Assembly: GCA_050010115.1 (NCBI GenBank)
Contig: JBEKLQ010000053.1
Coordinates: 1-26,469, forward strand
From: JAKACA01 sp050010115
Lineage (GTDB): Bacteria; Actinomycetota; Acidimicrobiia; Acidimicrobiales; Bog-793
DNA: 26,469 nt
Direction of reading: 5' to 3'
Part shown: piece by piece, positions 7,644 to 14,191 of the stretch
How the letters are laid out: the number at the start of each line of letters is the position of its first letter
Numbering within the stretch: position 1 is the first letter of the stretch
The notes under the pieces: generated by a model
The model's database searches: none
Seen by the model: the letters and a program-made list of their open reading frames with translations, nothing else
What the model was told of the DNA's origin: nothing
Program-made: the position numbers and the translations under genes

Positions 7644-7645
7644 GG

Positions 7646-8032
7646 TCAGAAGGCCTGCTCGATCACCTCGACGTCACGACCCGTCACGCACGCCACATCG
7701 AAGCGGAGCACGTCCGGTCGACCTGGCCCATGCCGGCCCTGCAGGTAGGCGGCTGCTACACGCCGAATACGGCGTTGCTTGACCGCGGTGACCGCCTCTG
7801 CCGGGCTCCCGTAGCGATCCGAGGCGCGGGTCTTCACCTCGCAGAACACCAGGACGCGGCCCTGCCGCAGTATCAGGTCGATCTCACCGCCGGCAGCGCG
7901 CCAGTTGCGGTCGACAACCTCGTAGCCACGATCCAGGTACCACCGAGCTGCGAGGGACTCGCCGTACCCGCCGAGCGCCTGCCGCCCGTTCGGCAAGGCG
8001 TCAGCCGTCCTGCTCGGGCAGTTCCTCCACAT
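7646..8032 (-). CDS. yraN: YraN/UPF0102 family endonuclease-like protein
   Basis: A 128-residue (or 116-residue) protein of the UPF0102/YraN family, which has a Holliday-junction-resolvase-like nuclease fold. Hallmarks are GESLAARWYLDRGY, VVDRNWRAAGGEIDLIL and VFCEVKTRAS, giving the E-D-ExK active-site pattern. The ATG at 8032 overlaps the upstream DUF2469 gene by 32 bases. A TTG at 7996, 4 bases after that gene's stop, gives a more typical family length (starting PNGRQALG), so the start is uncertain. No strong ribosome-binding site marks either. In many actinobacteria yraN is followed directly by yifB and dprA; here it is followed by a convergent gene, with a yifB fragment 2.6 kb further on. 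Confidence 0.88.
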   Translation of the reverse strand: MWRNCPSRTADALPNGRQALGGYGESLAARWYLDRGYEVVDRNWRAAGGEIDLILRQGRVLVFCEVKTRASDRYGSPAEAVTAVKQRRIRRVAAAYLQGRHGPGRPDVLRFDVACVTGRDVEVIEQAF

Positions 8033-8297
8033 TCACGTCTTTGTAGGTGACCACTCGGACCGACGACACGAAACGGGCGGGACGGTACATGTCCCAGACC
8101 CACGCGTCCCCGAGCTCGACCTCGAAGTAGGTGGTGCCCGGCCCGGCGTGGGGGGTCACCTTGACGTCGTTCGCCATGTAGAAGCGCCGCTCGGTCTCCA
8201 CCACGTACTTGAACATGGGGAGCACCGCCCGGTACTCCTGGTACAAGGCAAGCTCAACTTCGGCCTCGAACTGGTCGAGGTCCTCTTCAGCACTCAT
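8001..8297 (-). CDS. DUF2469 family protein
   Basis: A 98-residue acidic protein of the actinobacterial DUF2469 family, function unknown. Typical segments are present: FEAEVELALYQEYR, YVVETERRFYMAN, YFEVELGDAWVWDMYRP and VVTYKDVNVEEL. The ATG at 8297 is preceded by GGAG at about 7 bases and gives the family's usual length; the frame stays open 45 codons further upstream without similarity. It sits between rplS and yraN, as in mycobacteria, except that lepB and rnhB, which normally separate it from rplS, are missing. Confidence 0.9.
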   Translation of the reverse strand: MSAEEDLDQFEAEVELALYQEYRAVLPMFKYVVETERRFYMANDVKVTPHAGPGTTYFEVELGDAWVWDMYRPARFVSSVRVVTYKDVNVEELPEQDG

Positions 8298-8346
8298 AGG
8301 ACTCTCCGGACTTGGAGCCGACCGGTAACCAGCACGTCCAACCTGG

Positions 8347-8697
8347 CTAGCGGACTGCCCGCTTCTCCTTGATCTTGGCAGCCTTACCGATGCGGTCGCG
8401 GAGGTAGTAGAGCTTGGCCCGCCGCACGTCACCCTCGGTTACCAGCTCGATCTTCGAGTACAGGGGTGAGTGGAGCGGAAACGTCCGCTCGACACCGACT
8501 CCGAAGCTCACTTTGCGGACCGTGAACGTCTCGCGCACGCCGGCGCCCTGCCGGCGGATCACCGCGCCCTGGAACACCTGGATGCGCTCCCGGTTGCCTT
8601 CCACGACCCGCACGTGCACCTTGACGGTGTCGCCGGGCGCGAAGTCCGGGACGTCACCACGGAGATTGGCGCGGTCGACGAGATCGGTTGGGTTCAT
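8347..8697 (-). CDS. rplS: 50S ribosomal protein L19
   Basis: A 116-residue ribosomal protein L19, which sits at the 30S-50S interface. Diagnostic stretches are FAPGDTVKVHVRVVEG, RIQVFQGAVIRRQG, ETFTVRKVSFGVGVERTFP and KLYYLRDRIGKAAKIKEKR. The length is normal. The ATG at 8697 has GAGG about 9 bases upstream. It is downstream of trmD as in most bacteria, but two Clp N-domain genes and a 223-base gap separate them, so it may have its own promoter. Confidence 0.97.
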   Translation of the reverse strand: MNPTDLVDRANLRGDVPDFAPGDTVKVHVRVVEGNRERIQVFQGAVIRRQGAGVRETFTVRKVSFGVGVERTFPLHSPLYSKIELVTEGDVRRAKLYYLRDRIGKAAKIKEKRAVR

Positions 8698-8816
8698 GAC
8701 AACGCTCCTCAAGGCGGTCGGCGAATTGCGGTCGAGCGGTGCGGCGGACGCCTGGGCGACGATGAGCGATCCGAGCCCGGAGCCGGCGCCTCGACCTGAG
8801 CTCCTGGTGGGGACCC

Positions 8817-8822
8817 AGGATA
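8817..8822 (-). promoter_or_regulatory. Possible -10 element for rplS
   Basis: TATCCT on the minus strand, about 120 bases upstream of the rplS start in the 223-base gap. No good -35 at the standard distance, so this is tentative. Nothing else was recognised in the gap. Confidence 0.25.
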
Positions 8823-8920
8823 GCCTGGCCGGGCGACCCTTCGCACAGCCGACCGGACTGCCTGGCACGCGATGAGGGCGCGCACTCGGGTCACCACATG
8901 CCGAGGCCAAAGAAACCCTC

Positions 8921-9673
8921 CTACTCCGCGCCCTCGTCCCGCTCCTCCCTCCCGGGAGCTGGATCACCCGGCGGTGTTGTCGGGCGCCTATCGAGGCTCA
9001 CGCGGATGCCAGGCGCGTCCCGCCGAGCAACCGCCTGGATCAGGATCGCGGAGGGCTCGATCTCGGAGAGATCGGTGCCGCGCTGCGCCAGCATCTCTGC
9101 CAGGGCCTCGAACGCGTTGACGTAATGCGCAGCCGAACGGCCGTCGACTTGCACCGTGACGGTCAAGGCCGGCGACCTGAACGGTCCTCGCGGGTGCCTA
9201 GGCCCGCGGCGGAGACGTTGCGCTGTCGCAGGCTGCTGTGCTTCGGTACCCGTTGCCTCTCGAACCCCACGTCGGACCTCGACCAGATCGACCCCAAGGG
9301 CAGTCAGGACGCTTGCACCGGCACCCTCCTCCTCTCGGAGTACTCCGACCAGCAGATGCTGGGTGCCGACGTAGTTGTGGCCAAGGGTCAGCGCTTCTCG
9401 AAGGGCGAGCTCGAAGGACTTCTTCGCCCCAGGCGTGAACGGCGGAGCGCCCTTGCGGAGTGGACCCGGCTGCGCTGCCGCCTCGATGGCAGCCCGCACT
9501 ATTTCAGGGGACACACCGGACGCCTGCAGGATTTGCGCCGACAGTGACTCCGGGTCTGCGACGAGACCTACGAGGAGGTGTTCAGTGCCGATGTAGGCAC
9601 AGCGGTGGTGCGCCGCCTCCTGTTGAGCCACTGCCAAGACGCTGAGCGCCTGCTGAGTGAAACGCTCAAACAT
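8921..9673 (-). CDS. Stand-alone double Clp N-domain protein, distal paralogue
   Basis: A 250-residue protein with two Clp_N repeats (about residues 2-66 and 78-143), a short basic linker and a C-terminal region of about 60 residues. It then ends in a charged Pro-rich tail. There is no AAA+ module: no Walker motifs and the protein ends where D1 would begin. Clp N-domains dock substrates and adaptors on ClpC, including phosphoarginine in Bacillus. The Glu matching Bacillus ClpC E32 is kept (IGTEHLLVG, Glu31), but the one matching E106 is Gln (VGTQHLLVG, Gln105). The C-terminal part (VDGRSAAHYVNAFEALAEML, QRGTDLSEIEPSAI) matches that of its neighbour. It starts 9 bases after the neighbour's stop. 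A role as ClpC partner, decoy or substrate receptor is inference. Confidence 0.85.
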   Translation of the reverse strand: MFERFTQQALSVLAVAQQEAAHHRCAYIGTEHLLVGLVADPESLSAQILQASGVSPEIVRAAIEAAAQPGPLRKGAPPFTPGAKKSFELALREALTLGHNYVGTQHLLVGVLREEEGAGASVLTALGVDLVEVRRGVREATGTEAQQPATAQRLRRGPRHPRGPFRSPALTVTVQVDGRSAAHYVNAFEALAEMLAQRGTDLSEIEPSAILIQAVARRDAPGIRVSLDRRPTTPPGDPAPGREERDEGAE

Positions 9674-9682
9674 CCTGTGCGC

Positions 9683-10369
9683 TCACTGCGGCCAGCACGT
9701 GATGCGGAGACCCGGGCCAGAGGGTGTATTCACACCTCGGAGACGGATGCGACCCGGATCGATCGCCGCGATATCGATGCCCCGCTCCGTGAGGACGGTG
9801 TCCAGCCAGTTGATCGCGTCCGAGTAGTCCTGCAGGGACCTTCCGGCGACTTCGACGCTGAGGCCGGCAGAGCTCGTCTCCGGCTCCGCGCCGGGCTCGC
9901 CGTGCGAAACAGTCCCGAGGCCCGGGCGGCTGGGGTAGCCGGAGAGCAACTGGATGACCTCTTGGCGGACCCTTGGGAGATCCGCTCCCAGGCCAATCAG
10001 CACCTGGGCGGCGACTCCCTCGCCTTCGCGGACGAGGCCCAACAGCATGTGCTCGGGTCCGATGTCGTCGTGGCCGAGCTGGAGCGCCTCACGGAGCGAC
10101 AGCTCCAGCACCTTCTTCGCTCTCGGGGTGAACGGCGGGGAGCCGGTCGGCTCCGACGCTGACGGCGTCACGACTTGCTCCACCTGGTCGCGAACCGCCT
10201 CGAGGGAGATGTCGAGGGCCTCGAGCGCTTTGGCTACGAGACCGTCGTCCTCGTGGATCAACCCGAGCAGGATGTGCTCAGTGCCGATGAAGCTGTGGTT
10301 GAGGAGGCGCGCCTCCTCCTGAGCGAGGACCAGAACCCTCCTTGCCCGGTCTGTGAAGCGCTCGAACAC
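9683..10369 (-). CDS. Stand-alone double Clp N-domain protein, proximal paralogue
   Basis: A 228-residue protein. Its first ~145 residues are very close to the ClpC N-terminal domain (FERFTDRARRVLVLAQEEAR, IGTEHILLGL, FTPRAKKVLELSLREALQLG, REGEGVAAQVLIGLGADL, VIQLLSGY). A ~20-residue linker and a ~60-residue C-terminal domain shared with the next gene follow (VEVAGRSLQDYSDAINWL, TERGIDIAAIDPGRI). No ATPase module is present. Both Glu residues equivalent to the Bacillus ClpC phosphoarginine-binding pair are kept (Glu31, Glu106). I chose the GTG at 10369 because it aligns with the ClpC initiator and follows a G-rich ribosome-binding site; the frame opens 14 codons further. It starts 51 bases after trmD. 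It probably arose by duplication of the clpC N-terminal region. Confidence 0.88.
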   Translation of the reverse strand: MFERFTDRARRVLVLAQEEARLLNHSFIGTEHILLGLIHEDDGLVAKALEALDISLEAVRDQVEQVVTPSASEPTGSPPFTPRAKKVLELSLREALQLGHDDIGPEHMLLGLVREGEGVAAQVLIGLGADLPRVRQEVIQLLSGYPSRPGLGTVSHGEPGAEPETSSAGLSVEVAGRSLQDYSDAINWLDTVLTERGIDIAAIDPGRIRLRGVNTPSGPGLRITCWPQ

Positions 10370-10420
10370 GGCATCCCCCCCTTCGGCAGCGGTCACCCGC
10401 ACCCTTGGCAACTGTACGAC

Positions 10421-11197
10421 TCAGACGGTGCCGTCACTCATCGGATCGGGCGGAGGCGGGAGGACCCCGAATTCGGCCATCACCTTCCGCTCGGCTTCGG
10501 TCAAGCCGCCCCGAGCCGCGAGCAGATCCGGTCGGCGTTCGATCGTCCGGCGAAGCGACTCGGCCAGACGCCAACGAGCGACCTTGCCATGGTCACCGCT
10601 CCGCAGTACCTCCGGCACATCCCAGCCCCGGAAGGACGCGGGCCGGGTGTACTGCGGGTACTCGATGAGGCCGGTGGTGAAGCTCTCGTCAGCGCACGAC
10701 TCGTCGTTGCCGAGGACGCCGGGCACCAACCGGGCGACAGCCTCGACGATCACGAGGGCGCCGAGCTCGCCGCCGGCGAGGACGTAGTCACCCACGGACA
10801 CCTCGCCGTCCACCAAATGGTCGGCGATCCGCTGGTCGACACCCTCATACCGGCCGCAGAGCAGGCTGAACGAGGCGGCATCGGCCAGCTCACGCGCCAT
10901 GGATTGGTCGAACCGGCGGCCGCCCGGCGACAGCAACAGCACCGGTCGAGGTGGGTCGATCTGTTCAACGGCGGCGAACACCGGCTCGGGAGCGAGCACC
11001 ATTCCAGCGCCACCTCCGAACGGAGCGTCGTCCACCGATCGGTGAGGGTCCCGGGCAGCCAGCCGGAGGTCGTGGACTCGCACGTCGACGACGGCCTCAC
11101 GCCTTGCCCGCCCGAGGACACTGGCGTCGCAGTACGCGTCGACGACCTCGGGGAAGATCGTGAAGACATCGACGCGAAGCCGAGCCGGGTCAGTCAT
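10421..11197 (-). CDS. trmD: tRNA (guanine37-N1)-methyltransferase
   Basis: A 258-residue TrmD, the SAM-dependent trefoil-knot enzyme that makes m1G37 in tRNA and prevents frameshifting. Conserved motifs are VDVFTIFPE, FGGGAGMVLAPEP, LLSPGGRRFDQ, LLCGRYEGVDQR, VGDYVLAGGELGALV and GLIEYPQYTRP. The length is normal. The ATG at 11197 overlaps the rimM stop by 8 bases and has GGGG about 7 bases upstream; the frame opens another 42 codons upstream inside rimM, which I reject. The rimM-trmD overlap implies translational coupling. Confidence 0.97.
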   Translation of the reverse strand: MTDPARLRVDVFTIFPEVVDAYCDASVLGRARREAVVDVRVHDLRLAARDPHRSVDDAPFGGGAGMVLAPEPVFAAVEQIDPPRPVLLLSPGGRRFDQSMARELADAASFSLLCGRYEGVDQRIADHLVDGEVSVGDYVLAGGELGALVIVEAVARLVPGVLGNDESCADESFTTGLIEYPQYTRPASFRGWDVPEVLRSGDHGKVARWRLAESLRRTIERRPDLLAARGGLTEAERKVMAEFGVLPPPPDPMSDGTV

Positions 11198-11684
11198 CGA
11201 ACAGCCCCGTGGGTGCGTCGATGACAAGCTGGCGCCCGCGCCGTTCGACGACGAAGCGCAACGGCACCAACCAGCCGCCTTCCCCCACGAGGAGATCGCT
11301 CGCGGGGTTCGCCTCGACGGCAACGACTAACCCGTGGGACACCCCGGACACCTCGACAACCTCGCTGCCGATGAGGTCGTGCACGAACAATGCCTCAGGG
11401 TCGTCGATCGGCTCGGCGAGGAGCGTCGCGCCCATGAGCGCCTCGGCCGCTTCGCGTGTCGTCACCGCCTCGATCGAGACCAGGTAGCGGTGCTGGAACG
11501 GGCGGGAGGCGGTGACTACCACGTCCCGCAGCTCGCCCACCGGTCGACCGGGCAGGCGCGACCGCAGCCTCTCTCCTGGCGCGATCCGGTCCGGCAGATT
11601 CGTGACAAGGCGCACGACCAGTTCGCCCCGGAGCCCGTGAGCTTTGACGACGTGGCCGATCTCGAGCAGGCGCTCCTCGGTCAT
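11190..11684 (-). CDS. rimM: Ribosome maturation factor RimM
   Basis: A 164-residue RimM, which binds S19 and helps mature the 30S head. It has the N-terminal beta-barrel (IGHVVKAHGLRGELVV) and the C-terminal PRC-like barrel (DLIGSEVVEV, WLVPLRFVVERR, PTGLFDD). The ATG at 11684 has GAGG about 7 bases upstream. It lies 55 bases after the KH-protein gene and overlaps trmD by 8 bases. Confidence 0.95.
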   Translation of the reverse strand: MTEERLLEIGHVVKAHGLRGELVVRLVTNLPDRIAPGERLRSRLPGRPVGELRDVVVTASRPFQHRYLVSIEAVTTREAAEALMGATLLAEPIDDPEALFVHDLIGSEVVEVSGVSHGLVVAVEANPASDLLVGEGGWLVPLRFVVERRGRQLVIDAPTGLFDD

Positions 11685-11739
11685 GGCACAACCTCGGCCG
11701 TCCCCGGCACACCGCCGGAAAGACCGGAGGGATCAGGCG

Positions 11740-12279
11740 TCAATCGACGATGTCGACCGATGCCTCAGTCCCCTCGCTCGCAGCCGCCGCCCGCACCAGC
11801 GTGCGGATCGCCTGGGCAGTGCGACCCTTGCGGCCGATGAGGCGGCCCATGTCCCCTTGAGCGACGTGCACGGAGAATCGGTACCCTGACCTCCCTTCAC
11901 TCACGTCCACCACCACGGAGTCCGGATCGTCGACCAGTACCCGGGCGACATGCTCGAGCACCGCCTTGGCCGCACCGCCGGGGACCCGGTTCACGGTCTC
12001 GCCCTCGTCGTCTTCGTCGTCTTCGTCGTCTTCGTCGTCCGAGATTGATGCCGGGGCCGGGACGGCGTCGTCTTCACCCTCGTCCTCCTCGTCGGCAAGC
12101 TCGTCGTCGTCTTCGTCATCGATCTCGTCGATCTCGTCGGCGACCTCGTCCTCGCCGTCGGTGTCGTCTTCCGGATTGTCGAGGTCGTCGTCGAGCTCCT
12201 CGAGGTCGTCCTCGAACGTGTCTTCGCCGGCCGCCGGCGGCTGCGCCCGGCTGAAGTCAGGCTCCTCGAACATCGACAT
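11740..12279 (-). CDS. khpA: KH-domain RNA-binding protein (KhpA-like) with long acidic N-terminus
   Basis: A 179-residue protein. The last ~80 residues are a KhpA/YlqC-type KH domain (VLEHVARVLVDDPDSVVV, MGRLIGRKGRTAQAIRTLV, with the GRKG loop). KhpA is a small RNA-binding protein, usually about 75-85 residues, encoded between rpsP and rimM as here. The first ~100 residues are an extreme acidic extension of Asp/Glu runs with few other residues; it is not part of the usual family. Part of it is encoded by 9-base tandem repeats. The ATG at 12279 lies 5 bases after the rpsP stop with GGAGG inside rpsP as the ribosome-binding site. Such a tail could tune RNA binding or bind basic ribosomal proteins; this is inference. 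Confidence 0.9.
   Translation of the reverse strand: MSMFEEPDFSRAQPPAAGEDTFEDDLEELDDDLDNPEDDTDGEDEVADEIDEIDDEDDDELADEEDEGEDDAVPAPASISDDEDDEDDEDDEGETVNRVPGGAAKAVLEHVARVLVDDPDSVVVDVSEGRSGYRFSVHVAQGDMGRLIGRKGRTAQAIRTLVRAAAASEGTEASVDIVD
12005..12040 (-). repeat. Four 9-base repeats encoding acidic residues
   Basis: TCGTCGTCT occurs at 12005-12013, 12014-12022 and 12023-12031, then TCGTCGTCC at 12032-12040. On the coding strand these give (Asp/Glu)-rich triplets of the KH protein's extension. An in-frame repeat like this can change length without breaking the gene. Confidence 0.8.
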
Positions 12280-12284
12280 GGCCT

Positions 12285-12665
12285 TCAGCCCTCCTCGGCG
12301 TCGGACGCCGATGCAACGGCCGCCACTGCAGCGGCCTTCTTGCGCGGTACGGCGACCTTCGAGGCGCGAGCCGGACGCGTCCGGTCGCTCGTCTTCTTAG
12401 GTAGCCGCGTGGCCTCGTACTCGCTCCAGACACCCGAGATCTCGAGCAGCTTGCGAACGGTCTCGGTGGGCTGCGCGCCCTTCGCGAGCCACGCGAGCGC
12501 CTTCTCGTTCTTCACGGTGATGGCCGAGGGTTCCGACCGCGGGGCGTAGGTGCCCACGATCTCAATAAACCGGCCGTCGCGCGGCGAGCGGCTATCGGCC
12601 GCGACGATCCGGTACGTCGGCTGCTTCTTCTTCCCGACGCGCATGAGGCGGAGCTTGACAGACAA
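12285..12665 (-). CDS. rpsP: 30S ribosomal protein S16
   Basis: A 126-residue S16. The family core is clear: VKLRLMRVGKKKQPTYRIV, AADSRSPRDGRFIEIVGTYAP, VKNEKALAWLAKGAQPTETV. The core ends near residue 85 and is followed by a Lys/Ala-rich C-terminal extension with an acidic end (ASDAEEG), of the kind seen in actinobacterial S16. The start is a TTG at 12665, which aligns with the usual N-terminus (S-V-K-L-R-L-M) and has an AAAGAGA ribosome-binding site about 6-8 bases upstream. It lies 53 bases after ffh and 5 bases before the KH gene. Confidence 0.96.
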   Translation of the reverse strand: MSVKLRLMRVGKKKQPTYRIVAADSRSPRDGRFIEIVGTYAPRSEPSAITVKNEKALAWLAKGAQPTETVRKLLEISGVWSEYEATRLPKKTSDRTRPARASKVAVPRKKAAAVAAVASASDAEEG

Positions 12666-12718
12666 GGGGTATCTCTTTCTCTTGATTTCGAGGTTATCGA
12701 TGGATCGGGGCGGACCGA

Positions 12719-14092
12719 CTATCCGGTGCCCCGGCGGGATGGGGTGAAGCGGCCGCCTTTGGGTTGCTTGCGGTTGGGTTTCTTGGATTTGTTAGCGCTG
12801 ACGAGACGGCCCATCGGTCCGAAGGACCGCATCATCTTCTGCATTTCCTTGAACTGGCGGAGCAAATTGTTGAGCTCGGTCGTCGAGGTGCCGCTCCCGT
12901 TGGCGATCCGCAGGCGCCGTGACCCGTCGAGGACCGTGGGATCCCGGCGCTCGCCGGGCGTCATCGATTGGATCATCGCTTCGATGCGCCCGACATCCTT
13001 ATCATCGATCTTGGCGTCGCGGATCTCCTTCGGCACACCCGGCAACATCCCTAGCATTCCGGTGAGCGGCCCCATCCGCTTGATCTGCTGCAGCTGCTCG
13101 AGGAAGTCCTCGAGCGTGAAGTGGCCGGCGATCAACCGCTCGGTCGCACGCTCGGCGACACCCTCGTCGTACTCCCGCTCGGCCTTCTCGATGAGGCTGA
13201 GCACATCGCCCATGCCGAGGATGCGGCTGGCGAGACGATCCGGGTAGAAGGTCTCGAAGTCGGCCGGGCGCTCACCGGTCGAGACGAACGCGATGGGCTT
13301 GCCGACCACCTGCTTGACCGACAGCGCGGCGCCGCCTCGCGCATCGCCATCGACCTTGGTGAGGATGACGCCGTCGAGCGCGAGCGTCTCGTTGAAGGCT
13401 TCCGCCGTCTGCACGGCGTCTTGGCCCGTCATCGCGTCGACGACGAAGAACGTGTAGTGCGGCTGCACCGCATCGGAGATCGCCCGCACTTCGGCCATCA
13501 GGGCCTCGTCGATGGCGAGGCGGCCGGCGGTGTCGACGATGAGGACGTCCCGCCCGATGCGCTGGGCCTCAGCCAGGCCGTTGCGAGCCACGGCCACTGG
13601 GTCAGTCGGCTCAGAGAACACCGACACGCCGATGTCCTGGCCGAGGATCCGCAGCTGCTCGACAGCAGCTGGGCGCTGGAGGTCGGCTGCCACGAGCAAC
13701 GGGTTCCGGCCTTGCTGCTTGAACCAACGCGCGAGCTTGGCGGCGGCCGTCGTCTTACCTGAGCCCTGCAGGCCCGCCAGCAGCACGACGGTGGGCGGCT
13801 TGGAGGCGTAGTGCAGCTTGAGCGGCTCGCCTCCGAGCGTGGCGGTCAGCTCCTCGTTGACCACCTTGATGACTTGCTGAGCAGGCGTCAGGCTTTTGGA
13901 GAGGTCGGCACCGCTGCAGCGCGCTCGGATGCGCTCGATCAGGTCCTTGACGACGTTCAGGTTGACGTCGGCTTCGAGCAAGGCCACCCGGATTTCGCGC
14001 AGGACCTCGTTGACCTCGGCATCGCCAAGGCGCCCGCGGCTGCGCAGGCGCGTGAGAATCCCCTCGAAGCGATCAGTGAGTGTCTCGAACAT
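12719..14092 (-). CDS. ffh: Signal recognition particle protein Ffh (SRP54)
   Basis: A 457-residue SRP GTPase that binds 4.5S RNA and hydrophobic signal sequences and delivers ribosomes to FtsY. Domains are N (about 1-85), G (about 100-295; GLQGSGKTTAAAKLA, DTAGRLAIDE, TKVDGDARGGAALS) and the Met-rich M domain (about 320-430; GPLTGMLGMLPGVPKEI, MQKMMRSFGPMGR). The basic C-terminus (KSKKPNRKQPKGG) is typical. The ATG at 14092 has AAGG about 4 bases upstream. It sits between ftsY and rpsP, so both halves of the targeting system are adjacent. Confidence 0.97.
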   Translation of the reverse strand: MFETLTDRFEGILTRLRSRGRLGDAEVNEVLREIRVALLEADVNLNVVKDLIERIRARCSGADLSKSLTPAQQVIKVVNEELTATLGGEPLKLHYASKPPTVVLLAGLQGSGKTTAAAKLARWFKQQGRNPLLVAADLQRPAAVEQLRILGQDIGVSVFSEPTDPVAVARNGLAEAQRIGRDVLIVDTAGRLAIDEALMAEVRAISDAVQPHYTFFVVDAMTGQDAVQTAEAFNETLALDGVILTKVDGDARGGAALSVKQVVGKPIAFVSTGERPADFETFYPDRLASRILGMGDVLSLIEKAEREYDEGVAERATERLIAGHFTLEDFLEQLQQIKRMGPLTGMLGMLPGVPKEIRDAKIDDKDVGRIEAMIQSMTPGERRDPTVLDGSRRLRIANGSGTSTTELNNLLRQFKEMQKMMRSFGPMGRLVSANKSKKPNRKQPKGGRFTPSRRGTG

Positions 14093-14191
14093 GAGCCTTA
14101 CCAGGTTAGTCGGGGCTGGAGGGAGCTCCGGAAGGCGGCGGCGGTCGCGTCATCTAGGCCACCGAGCTGCTCGGGCGATAGCCTGGGGAGC

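Noticed and set aside
8698..8920. Possible ribosomal-protein leader (L19-type) upstream of rplS
   Set aside because: I could not find a convincing conserved structure by eye; a covariance-model scan would be needed.
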